Shown one piece after another: positions 43,022-54,375 of a DNA stretch of 64,000 bases. Source of the DNA: Selaginella tamariscina (lineage: Eukaryota; Streptophyta; Lycopodiopsida; Selaginellales; Selaginellaceae). The notes beneath the pieces were generated by a model. The model ran no database searches. It worked only from the letters and a program-made list of their open reading frames with translations, and was not told the DNA's origin. Each line of letters begins with the position of its first letter. The first letter of the stretch is position 1. The stretch is taken from contig PUQB01000010.1 in the NCBI GenBank assembly GCA_003024785.1, positions 554,740 to 618,739 on the forward strand. Reading direction: 5' to 3'. A program made the position numbers and the translations under genes.

Positions 43022-43090
43022 ATGGCGGATGCGTTTAATCAAGCGATTAAGCTTCTAGCTATGGCGGCTATGGCGTTTTGCCTTCTTTAA
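43022..43090 (+). CDS. Upstream ORF in the MYB gene leader (22 aa)
   Basis: ATG GCG GAT to TTT TGC CTT CTT TAA, encoding an Ala/Leu-rich peptide (MADAFNQAIKLLAMAAMAF...). It lies in the 5' leader, ahead of a leader intron (43166-43256, GT-AG) and the main start at 43268. Upstream ORFs of this size often reduce translation of the main frame. The MADAF... start in a GC-enriched patch argues against chance, but expression is unproven. Confidence 0.5.
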   Translation: MADAFNQAIKLLAMAAMAFCLL

Positions 43091-43267
43091 GGTAGTAGAA
43101 AAGAGATTAAATCACAGGTTTAGGGATTGCTTAAGCTTAATCTTTCTGGCGGCGCTTCCAATCAGGTATTTTGTTAGAAATCCTATATTAAATCTTTGAT
43201 CTGCATTTTTTTAATAAATGGGTTTATGATTTTATTCTTATAATTTTTTTCCCCAGAAATTTTCGAT

Positions 43268-46200
43268 ATGTTTCATATAAAAGAAGAGGAGGAGGAGGCT
43301 AATCTTCCTAAGGATGATCAACCCATCATGTATAAGCTTGTCCGTGTAAGTATTAATTGACACACACACATACATACACATATATATGTATGTATGTATG
43401 TATATGTGTGTATACACACACACACAAGTTTTCTATGTTTATATAGATTAATATATATTCCTTCGTTGTTAATATATATGCATTAGATGTATGTGTGTCT
43501 GGATAGTGTATATATAAACACACAAAGATCTACACACACACACACACACACACATGTATGTATGTATGTATATATAATGTTCGTGTAATTTTTTTCTGTA
43601 ACGTATTTTGATATATGTATGTATATGGTTTTTATATGGTATTGTTTTATTTTACTTTTATTTGTAACGTATGAATAAGTATATGCTTGTAATGTATGTA
43701 TGCATGGAAATTTTTATTTTACTATCAATGCGTATGGATGGGCAGTATATGAGTACATTTGTGTTGTTCTCTCTCTCATATGTGAATATATAATTATAAT
43801 GATTTTGTTTTATAAATAATGTAGGTATGTCTTCTTTCATTCTTTTACTGTCACTGCTGTGTATGTGTATCTGTTATGCTCTTTCTATGTATATATCAAT
43901 ATACATGTGTGTATGCTGGTGTGTATTCGACAGTATGGTTTTTCTGTGTGTGTGTGTGTGCTTTTGTAACTTATGTATATGAATATGTGTGTATTTGTTT
44001 GCAAAGTTTATCAATATACATATGTTAAATTTGTAATTCTATGTCTTCAACAGATTGATGATAATGGAATGTTTCATTTGGCAACTGAAGAAGATCTTAT
44101 GGAGGTTGAATCGCTCGTTCATGCTGAAACTTCTGAAGAAGAACACACAGATGAAGACGACGAAACATGTAAGTGCTGTGTATATGTACACAGTATCTCA
44201 TGCGTATTGTGTATGAGTGTCTACGAATCAGCATTTTATATATACGATGTGTATACATCTATAGTTATGTGTATGATGTAACTAGTACGTATTGACTAAT
44301 TTATACACAGGTCCTATGGAGGAGGACAATTTTGAAGATGTTAAAATGAGATTGCTTAAACAGCTTGAGGTGAGTAATATGCATTAAATGGTACTCAGTA
44401 CAGTACCATAGTGCTTCATTGTTATATATTTGAGGTTTTAATTAGCAAGCTAAGTTGAACAACTGATGATAGCGTTTTATTATACGACCTTAAAATTAAT
44501 AGTGCTCTATAGTTAGTTGTAACCGACTACATCATGTATACCATGTTTACGTACATATAAGTGTTATGTATTATATTGTAGAGGTCTGTAGTGCTATGCA
44601 TTTTAGACTATGCATAACTAGAAACTTTGTGTAGTATTTATGATCTATAGTATTCATACCATAAGTATAATATATGTTTGAAACACCCCGCTCTCGAAAT
44701 GATGTCATACACACTATGCATATTTATATATTTATTTATTATTAATGTTTTATTTAATTAACAGTATGTAGATACAATGCTATTGAGAGTAAGGGCGGAC
44801 GAGGATCAACAAAGCAATGAAATTGGAGGCAGATACACATACAAAAGGAGACGTCGACCAAACCCCAAGTACTACAACAACAACGGGAACATACTCGAAG
44901 AATATCCACCAAATATACCAAACAACAACACAGATATGCCTCAGGTCAAGACGGAATACCCCCAAGTCAAAACGGAGTCTACACCGGTCAACCAAGGTCA
45001 ACGAGTTCAACCACTGGTCAACCAAAGTCTTGTTAAAGAGGAAGACAGCAGTTCGAAACCGGAGAATGCTACGACACCTACGCAGACTCCTCCTAAGTTG
45101 TTCCTTGATAATCTCTCTATACGAGCATTACAAGTATGTATGTGTATATATCATATGTTCTGCGCATGCATATACGTTTGTGTATTTTCATATATAGTTA
45201 TACATATCAATGTGTAACTATAAAAGTATTTAAATATATACTGTCTAACACAGAATATCACTATAACATAATGTATTTTCTAAGATTTTATTGCTCTTTA
45301 AGCATGTATATATTATGTAAATGTATTGTATCATATCAATATGTTAATGTTATATGTGCAATTTAGTTAAATCAGTTACATAGCTTTATTGATTTCATAT
45401 ATATACATATTCTTAAATTTCACATATATTAAATGTATGGACATATGTTACTTAATGTATAGTATTGTACACTACATTTACATATCAATATAATATATTA
45501 ATGGTTTATTTTTACAATGGACATACTGTAGTGTATTATATTATGCCAATGTGTGTAGTATCATGTAAATATATTCAGCATACTTTGTGCTAGTAGTTTG
45601 TCGAGGTTTATAATACGCATCCTTATCATTATAGTTATGTGTATATTATACATACATATACATGTACCTGTCATATTTTTTGACGTATATAACATGTACT
45701 TAGTCTTAATTCATAATCACCATACTATTCCTATGGTATATAGACATACACATAGATGTACGTATATGTATCATAAATTTATATTTTATGCTACTAAAAC
45801 ATACCATAATTAACTAGTATAATATGCACGATCATTATCCTTACTTATGATCATACTGAAGAATGTGATAATAGCATAGCCTTATCTAAGTTTATATTTC
45901 AATACGCTACTGAATTATACATTAATATATATTAACTACAGGATACATATAGAGATACATTTGGGCGAGGAACATCAGCAAAAGATAAACACTGGTTAAA
46001 GAGGAAGATTGCCAAAGGTTTGAGTGCAATGAACGACGCAATGAGGCCCCAAATAATAATTGGGTCAGAAAACAGCAATATAATTCCTAAGGAGCGTCTC
46101 GATCTCCAGACCTCCGCCGAACAGCCTTATCTGATGGTCACCTCTCCAACAGTCTCTCTTGGTAAGTAGTTAAATAAGTATATTATATAGCTAGCTATAC

Positions 46201-46272
46201 AAGTTCACATTATTCCTATATATGATAGCTTAGTATGCATACGTTGCTGGTCTTATCTTTGTGTATAAGCAA

Positions 46273-46336
<64 letters not shown>

Positions 46337-47320
46337 CATGTAAGTTAATGTGTTTATGTAAGTTGTACTATTACAGATGCCTCCACTACAACGGTGGTAA
46401 GCAGGCCAAGTGATGGACAGTCACATATTAACGAAGTCCAGAGCTTAGAAGGGAAAAGGCATAGAAAACCAAACAGGTGTGTTTGTGTGTTTTAATATGT
46501 ATAGATATGTGTTTATATACATATATTGCGTAAACAGGAGATACGTGGAAGAGGAGTCTGATGACTTGGCTTCTTCACTTGGAAGAAATGTAAGCAGCCC
46601 TGAGGAGAATATGCAGCAAAATATACCGTCAGATTATGGATATTCTGACGGTGAAGAAGAATTAGGTATGATTCAATATATTTATAATGTCATTTTATGG
46701 GCACATAAATATAATATGTCTAGTATATAAATACACATTTGAAGCTACATAGGTTTTATATGTAACGATGCAGATGACGAGGATGATGACGATGACGATC
46801 TGGACGATGAAGACCTTGTGGATGATTTAGATATGAGCCCCGTTGATTCTCCGGATGGACTTGGTGCACGGAAACGTAATCGTGCTGGTGTAAGTGTATG
46901 TGCGTGCCCATACGGCACGTGGTTTGCCTCAGTTTGCATATCCTTGGGAATATACATGGTTTACCCCGTTTAGCATATCCGCGCCGCGTGTGTGTGAGGG
47001 AGAGATAGAGGAGCCTATTTGGGCATTTACGTGGTTCACTCTATTGTGGCATATTCATTGTTGTAATGTCTATTATAACTCATACATGTAGATATGCATA
47101 TGTCTGTTACGCGCTAGATATATAAATATTACATCAGATGTATCTGTCTGTTATATGTATACAATATGTTAATATTTTACTGATTTGGTTTTTTACGAAC
47201 TAGGCGGAGCGTAGAGCTGCACAATTAGTGAAGATGGCTAGAAACGTACGTTCTAAACCTGGAATTCGGAAAATTAAGTTTAAATTACCCCCTGCTTCTG
47301 GACAGGATAATGTAAGCTTA

Positions 47321-47357
<37 letters not shown>

Positions 47358-48047
47358 ATATATATACATATATATACATTCCTTGTGTATTATTCAAAGA
47401 TTAATAAAACCGTAACACACACATATTGTTCCTTTTAGTTATATTTCTGTGGATTACTGCCATTCTAGCGTGTGCATCTGTGTGTGCTCATTGTACACAT
47501 TAAAGCTATATAACATTATAAAGTTTATAAATGTGAAAGGCATGTATATATACGGTAGGGAGAGAGGGAGATAGGGAGGCAGGGAGGGAGAGAGATTTTA
47601 CTGTGTGTATATTTAAGTTTTGGTACAAGTTCGTATAAGATTAGTTAATGTATATATAAACATATACTAAATGTGTGTGTGTGGGTATTTGTGAAGGATG
47701 AGAACTACGAGCCGAACGATGACTCAGCAGATCAGGTATCATGCATGCTACCATCCGTGTCTGACGAGCTACAACCGTCAGATATGGAGGACCAGGAGCA
47801 AGACACAGACAGGAAATCGGGCTCACGCAGGAAACACCACAGGCCGTGGACGCTAAGAGAGGTTTTAGCATTGGTCGACGGTGTTTCACGCTGTGGTACG
47901 GGTAAATGGGCCGATATTAAGAGGCTATCCTTCTCCGCTATCACGTATCGTACCCCCGTCGACTTGAAGGTATCTGCATGTGCGTGCAAGTGTGTGTTTT
48001 TCGTTTTTCTTACATATATTCACATTAGCCATTTAGCTAATATAGGT

Positions 48048-48088
<41 letters not shown>

Positions 48089-48713
48089 GATATAGATATG
48101 CGTGTGTGTGGTATTTATAATTATTAATTTGATATAGATGTTTAGTACGAGACATTAATCAATAGCTTTCGTTTGGTAATGTATTTATCATATGTAAGTG
48201 TCTTTTACTCTATTATATATTCCTTTTCATTCTCTTCGTTAATGTTTTAAAGTGTTGATACGTTTTTCAGGATAAGTGGCGGAATCTGTTGAGAGCTAGC
48301 CGTGTTCATTCTCATTCTTCTCGCCAGGTATACTCAGCATACTTGTGTGTGTGTGTGTGCGCGCGCGCGTGAGAGAGAACAATATGGGTTTGTGTACGTG
48401 TACATATGTTATAGGTATTGTGTGTGTGTTATTTATATACATATACACGACTTATATGATCCCACATATATTTAAGTACTATTGAAAACATCGTGTGTGT
48501 GTGTACAGCATACACATACATGGAGATAAACTTTTTAATCGTGATTAATGATGTGATTAACAGGGGGAGAAGCGTAGAAAACATTTTTCCGTATCGATAC
48601 CAGCGAATATTCTGGCACGCGTGAGAGAATTGGCGGCCCAACCGGGTCAAACACTGAAATTGCCGGTCATTAGGTCCACTCGTAGTCGGAGAATGATACA
48701 GCGTAAAATTTAA
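43268..48713 (+). CDS. TRF-like telobox MYB DNA-binding protein
   Basis: A nuclear protein of the plant TRF-like (TRFL3/6 type) family, with a single C-terminal MYB repeat that binds telomere-like TTTAGGG sequence. Coding exons: 43268-43345, 44054-44168, 44311-44369, 44765-45133, 45942-46161, 46377-46476, 46538-46665, 46774-46889, 47204-47311, 47697-47969, 48271-48327, 48564-48713. They sum to 1773 bases, 590 aa, with every GT-AG phase matching. Features in order: IDDNGMFHLATEEDLMEVE (about 27-45); DTYRDTFGRGTSAKDKHWLK (about 208-227); RKPNRRYVEE; an acidic Asp run (about 350-365); RPWTLREVLALVDGVSRCG to SFSAITYRTPVDLK; then DKWRNLL, which completes the telobox VDLKDKWRN across an exon junction. 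A conserved tail follows: KHFSVSIPANILARVRELA. This is the only multi-exon host gene here with no frame problem. The first ATG after the leader intron was chosen. Confidence 0.92.
46268..46336. repeat. CT/TA microsatellite in a MYB-gene intron
   Basis: (TC)n then (TA)n between the fifth and sixth coding exons. Similar TA or CA tracts are at 47319-47365 and 48048-48090 in later introns. Confidence 0.85.
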
Positions 48714-48733
48714 AACCTTGTTAAACTTTTTTT

Positions 48734-48739
48734 AATAAA
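48734..48739 (+). terminator. Poly(A) signal of the MYB gene
   Basis: AATAAA 21 bases after the TAA stop. Confidence 0.6.
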
Positions 48740-48904
48740 AAGTTGACTTGTAAATTACTTAAGGAAATATATCTCTTTTTATTTCTCCACACACACGTGT
48801 GTGTGTGAGGCGTATACGTGTGTGGCTTATTTAGAATTTATATTTATATTAATATTGTAGGTAAATATAAAAGTTAATTGATGAAAAGTATTAGCAATCT
48901 AGAT

Positions 48905-49650
48905 GGTTAAATTGAACACTTTATTTTCATGCAATTTTGGAATCCCCAACCATGCCCTCTTTATACTTGTACATTGCAACAAGTTGAAGATTTACTTCTT
49001 TGATTGCTTCAACAACTCTAATGATAACTGTTATTGCCGCAACAACAAGCAGCCCATTTACCACCATATGCATACCCACAAGTTGTACCACTTCATCGAA
49101 CTTCAGTAAGAATTGATAATTTTGATTTAGATTATGAGAATCAAGTTGAATTTGAACTCCATGCCTACTTAATAAACCTTGACTGAGCATGTGCTGTGTG
49201 CCACTTATCAACTTCTGCTCTCAACTTCATGTACATATCTGGAAAGTCGCCCATATGATTTACAAAAAATGCTCTACACATATCTTCAACAACACAATCA
49301 TACACACCTCAAGTTGTAACTAACATTGAAACATAGAATAAGAGGTTGTCCTTGATATCAATACATGCGGCCGCGAGTTGGATATCACCTAGACTGAACA
49401 TAACTTGCTTGCAAAAGAGTTAGTTCTTCTCTTCGTAAGTTGTGTAAAACTCCACCTTTTTTTTTTTACTTCATTATGAGATCCATCTCTTCTAGCGGCT
49501 TTGGAAGATCTTTTGCATGCTCATTGTACAAGTCTTGTTCCTATGTTAGTGGCTCCCCTAAAAGAAAATCCAATCACAAAAGTGCATTTGTTTTCTTAAA
49601 CTTATGTAACTTGGATCAAATATCAGGTTGACTTTTATGGTTCATCATTT
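48905..49650 (-). pseudogene. Unrecognised decayed coding sequence
   Basis: Minus-strand protein-like text runs through several frames: MFSLGDIQLAAACIDIKDN, VYDCVVEDMCRAFFVNHMGD, MYMKLRAEVDKWHTAHAQSR, then FLLKFDEVVQLVGMHMVVNG followed by a hydrophobic stretch LLVVAAITVIIRVV that could span a membrane. At least one in-frame stop and one frame change interrupt it. I do not recognise the family. It could be a host gene relic or part of a transposon. Confidence 0.35.
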
Positions 49651-50007
49651 GAGGATGGAGGCACACTTTTTGCCATGAGTACTTACATACAACATGTATG
49701 TTAAAATCAACTCAATCTAGACTAGCTATATTCATAGGGATGGGTTTGATCTGCAGGCAAGCCTCATTCATTATTTATATCTGCTTGGCCATCGACTGGC
49801 CATGGCGTTCCTTTTGGTGTTCCTGCGACCACGAGTGGAGCATCAGGTGTGCCTCCTTGCCATGCCCTGCAGCTGGTGTCATGGACCACCATATTGTTTT
49901 TCAAGGAATCTGGTTTTGTTGTCAGTGTTTAGTAGATCATTTGTGTGTCGGTGGGCTTGTTTCCTCTTTGTTTTCCCTTCTGAACAAATTGTTTATCGAC
50001 AACAATA

Positions 50008-51030
50008 AACGTACTTATCGGGATCTCCAAAGCAAGCTTCAAAGGCAGCCACGAAACCTTCAAAGTCTTCCATTAATGGGTCTAGCAAAGGGGCAACCCA
50101 AGCCCGTGGAGATCTAACTAGTAGGGATGCCAAAAGGCCAACCTTTTATGGATCAGTCGAGTAGCGGCATGGTTGCATGCAGATCAAAAGCCTGATTTAA
50201 TTTAGGAACCCTTGGAAATTAGCACGATTGCCATTGAACTTTTTCGACATGCCGATCTTCGGCTCCAAAGAAGTGTTCTATGGAGAGGAAACCACAGATG
50301 CTTGAGAGAGAGCTTGTGTAGCAGCCTTGGAGGATGCATCAGCAGCTGCATGCACTGCGTTGGTGGAACCTTGCAGATCTGTGACCACTTGGCGCAAAGT
50401 GGCCAGCTCATGAAGCAATATTTGGTGCTCGCGTTGAAATTGCTCAAAATCGGCCATGATTTATGAAAGAAAAAAGGAGGAAAACGAAGGAGAAGAATCA
50501 AGGAAAAAAGTAGCTGAAAATTGAAAAGCTATGAAAGGAGTTACTATTAAACTGTTAAGCCATGATCCAGGAACAAGGAAGTGAGCAGGATTCCGAGAAC
50601 AAGGAAGCTTGACTCAGAAGCAGAACAAGAAGTAGAACAGGGAGCAAGACAAGAACTAGGAGACAAGAACAGGAGGCAAGGAGCAAGACAAGATAAGAAC
50701 AAACAAGACAAGATTGATCGTAAAAGACTGGTGTTGATAGTAACTGATTGTACAACAATTAGGTCGAAGCTTTTATACTCACAACTCCAAGCTAATCTGG
50801 TCATGAGATAAAATAATGACTCTTATCCTCTAGGCATATCTTGTAGTATATCCTATAGGCATATCTTGTAGGAATATTCTGTAGGTATATCTATCCTAGG
50901 AATATCCTGTAGGTATATCATGTAGAAATATCCTGCAGGCATATCCTATGGGTATATCCTGTAGGTATATTCTATAGGCATATCATGTAACTCGTATCCT
51001 GTATCCTGCATCCTGTATCGAGTCGTGACA
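50008..51030 (-). mobile_element. Chromovirus fragment: 5' LTR plus start of gag (fossil)
   Basis: A second, older copy of the family at 14746-21156. It has an LTR at 50553-51030 (starts tgttaagccatgatccagg, ends gtatcgagtcgtgaca) and gag-start homology at 50020-50460 corresponding to 19950-20420. Everything downstream of early gag is missing. It is truncated and clearly more diverged than the nested copy. Confidence 0.82.
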
Positions 51031-51034
51031 CCAC

Positions 51035-53619
51035 AAGATATTGGCAATCGTCCAAAATAACACTTTAAAATGGCTGTTTTGGAATCGATATACACAGCAA
51101 CTTCCTAGCTCGTTTTTTGTAATCGACTTTTTACTTGTTAACATGTGGGGCATGTCTTAACATACTTGGCAACATCGTATATCATACCTAACCAATAGAA
51201 TCCCTATTTCAACAAAGCTAACGTCTTATGCCTTCCACCATGTCTTGCCAAAGGAACATTGTGATGCTCTCTTAACAGCCTCTCCCTCCATGTTCCTTCT
51301 GGAACATAGAGTCTCTTTTCTTTATAATAAAGAACTCCATCTCGCACCGCAAAATGTGCTTGTTTGAGTGCATCCTTCGACTTTCTATTCCTGCTGAAAT
51401 ATTACCATCTTTTCGTAATTGATGAACTTGTTTCCTCTTTGCCACCAAGTTCAAACCTCATTACAAACTCATCTTGAGGATATGCTGTCACAAATTCATT
51501 CATCAGAGTTGACACTGGTGCTGACAAAATATGAAGATGACCTTTCCTACTGAGTGCATCACTACCACATTGTCTTTTCTAACTTTATATCTGATTTTGA
51601 AACGCAGCTGAAGCTAACACCAAAGTATGTTAGATGGCAGCAGAAGTTGGCACGTTTCAACCTGAAATACTTTAGAGTTACACTATCTGTCTAAACCACA
51701 GTGCCATGACTTGGAAGATAATGACGCCAATATTCCAAGGAAGCAACAATACATACATCTCCTTTTCATGATAGGCCATCGAGTTTGCGGCATCTAACTT
51801 CTTCGAGAAAAAGGACACTGGATGTCCTTTCTGTTGCAATACACCACCAATTGAAAGTCGGAAGCATCACACTCTACCTCAAATGGATCTTCAAAGACAT
51901 GGATTTGCAAAACTGACTTAGAAGAGATAGCTTCTTTGAGTTTGACAAACGCCTGTTGGCACTCTAGAGTCCAATGCCATGGAATGTTTTTTATGAGATC
52001 TGTCGATGGTGCCGCTATCTCTAAGTAACCTTTTATGAATCTTCGGTAATACCCCGTTAGACCAAGAAATAATCTAACTTCATGCACGTCTTTCAAAGTC
52101 GTTCACTCGATAATAGCTTGAATTTTCTTTGGATCCATGGAACCTTCCCACATGAGATCGAGTGTCCCAAGAAATCTATCTTGGTTTGACCAAATGCGCA
52201 CTTGCTTTTCTTTAGTATACAACTGGTTCTCTTTCATGTTTCACATGTTCCTCAATTGTTGAACTGAAAACCAAAATGTCATCAATATACACCACTACAA
52301 ATTCGTCTAAATAGTTTCTAAACACATTATCCATCATTGTGCAAAAAGTTGCTGGAGCATTGCACAACCGAATGGCAAGACTAGAAACTCAAATGATCCA
52401 TAACACATTTGAAAAGCGGTCTTCTCGATGTCATTCTCTGCTGATGGTATCCGGATCTCAAGTCTATTCTTGAAAAATACTTTACTTTTGATAATCTATC
52501 AAATAAGTCGTCCACTCGTGGAAAACCAAAGGATATTTATTTTTGATAGTTATTGCGTTTAGCGCTCGATAGTTCACACACATTTGCATGTACCATCCTT
52601 TTTCATTACAAACAAGATCGGTGCACCATATGGCGATCAACTAGGTCGAAGTGTCCTTGACCAATCAATTTTGTCAACTGTCTCTTCAATTCTACTAACT
52701 CTTGAGGATTCAACCGATATAGGGCTCTTGCCGGTGGAGACGAACCTTGTCAAATCTTATTCTGTGGTCCACAGCTCGACATGGAGGTAACTCGAGCGGC
52801 AAGTCTTCCGACAACACTTTCTTAAATATGTTCAAGACTTCCAAAATAGGTTCGAGAACAGATTCTTGACCATCTCCTATTTTGACTCCAACATTATCTA
52901 AAACCATTGCAAGAAATACACGTTCTCGATGTCTAACCGCCTTACACAACTGAGTTAAAGTAAGAAATATATAATTCCAATTCTTATCAGTTAGCATTTC
53001 CATCTTGAGCATGATTTTGCTAATGTCCTCTTTATCTGCTACAAGTGTGATTCGATTATCTCCGGAACTCCTCATTTCGACTACATGTTTATGAAACCAT
53101 TTTATACTCAAATCAAAGTCAAACCCCGTCATATTCAAAACAACTAAGTCTAGCTTAGCCTTTCAACCTTTGATTTGGACAGAAACTGCCCTTGCTATAT
53201 TGTTAGTATTTTGGATCACCTTATCCATCTCCTGATTTTGAGCCTCTGCGACAACCCTCTCTGCCTCAAGCTTTGGTTGCTTTCTTTTGCTCATCGTATT
53301 GAACCCTAGTTTCAACACTCGGAGAATATGCTCGAATATTCCCAACATGAAGTTGGAAACACCCTGCACAGGTTGTACACCCACACACATCAGCTTGCAC
53401 CAGCATAAGACTTTTGGACATACCTAGAATCTCATGCCGACTCACAGAGCAAGAATTTTTCAAAGATTGATAACTCACAGGATCAAACTCTCTGTGTAAA
53501 ATACAGACATGTCAATCGAAATGATAAAGTAATCAAGAATTTAGAGTTATCTAAACATTGAAACACTCTATGACTTAAGGCAGTCCTACTAACCATAGAG
53601 AACTTGCTCTGATACCAAT
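51035..53619 (-). mobile_element. Gypsy element, minus-strand arm of an inverted pair (fossil)
   Basis: Minus-strand gypsy running from the primer-binding site next to the central LTR to the start of the integrase core. Parts: the primer-binding site complement gctctgatacca (53606-53617), matching initiator tRNA-Met; a gag-like start near 53290 (MSKRKQPKLEAERVV); a protease/RT junction near 53160; RT and RNase H 51800-52800 (EVRLFLGLTGYYRRFIKGY, FEVECDASDF); an integrase zinc region near 51150-51300. It is broken in many places and lacks its 3' end. Confidence 0.82.
53606..53617 (-). other. Primer-binding site (initiator tRNA-Met type)
   Basis: Minus-strand TGGTATCAGAGC, two bases from the LTR end, is the standard plant retrotransposon primer site. 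It sets the LTR boundary at 53620 and the element's orientation. Confidence 0.85.
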
Positions 53620-54375
53620 TGTCAAAATTTTAACCTGGTGTCACAAAGGCAACTTGCCAAGTGCCAACCCTAGAATCCTCTCTCTGGAAACCCTACGGAA
53701 TCTGGTAAAGTAACCTATATTAGGAACCCAACCCTTAGGAACTTAAGCCCTAGCTGACAAAGTCCTTAAACGAGGCTCACCTTGTGAATCAGGACCAGCC
53801 GAGCTATAGGTGTTGTTCCTAGCTTGGCGTGGTCGAGGCGGCCGGAGCAAGGCCTCAACCACTAGTTCTGTGGAACGTGAACTCGAGCAATGCCTTTGAG
53901 CTTGTGAGTAAGTTTTTGAACCAAGAAATTTGACTAACTCCTTGGAAGTGATGTACCCCTGTCCCAAAGGCGAGATCCTGCCAACGATAAGGATAGTCTA
54001 ACTCAAAGGTGGGACGTACCCCTGTTGTGTGAAAGTTTGGGCGGCACAACAGAGGGTTGCGCCTTAACGACACAAGTTTAACTTGCACCGGTAAGAGGTT
54101 AACGAGCTCTCTTTTGAACCCAAGAAGCCTCACTACATATACTCTACCTTATTTATGTGACGATCCCCCCCCACCCCCCACACCCCCACCACCCCCACCC
54201 CCACCCCACCCCACCTATTTTCCTAAATGAGTAAGTTGGCTAGCACGGAAATGCTAGCCTTAAGAAAATGAGTTATCCTAACCTAAACCTAACCCTAGGG
54301 GCTACTTTGCAAAAAACCCTAACCTAGAACGTCAAAACGGGGGAGAGTTTTCTAGTAGGTAAGTTTTAGCTTCAC
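53620..54375 (-). repeat. Truncated central LTR between the two gypsy arms
   Basis: Starts tgtcaaaattttaacctgg in plus reading. It matches the LTR family of 10299-11267 and 9836-12525 closely. It ends abruptly near 54375, where sequence of the opposite-strand arm begins, so the LTR's other end is missing. Confidence 0.8.
54165..54215 (-). other. G-rich tract on the minus strand (quadruplex-like)
   Basis: Plus-strand C-runs separated by single A bases give several G4-G8 runs on the minus strand within 51 bases. A shorter C-tract sits at the same place in the related LTRs (10840-10853 and near 12112). Confidence 0.6.

Noticed and set aside
46745-46957. Minus-strand Ser-rich frame
   Set aside because: Shadow of the Asp-rich exon of the MYB gene.
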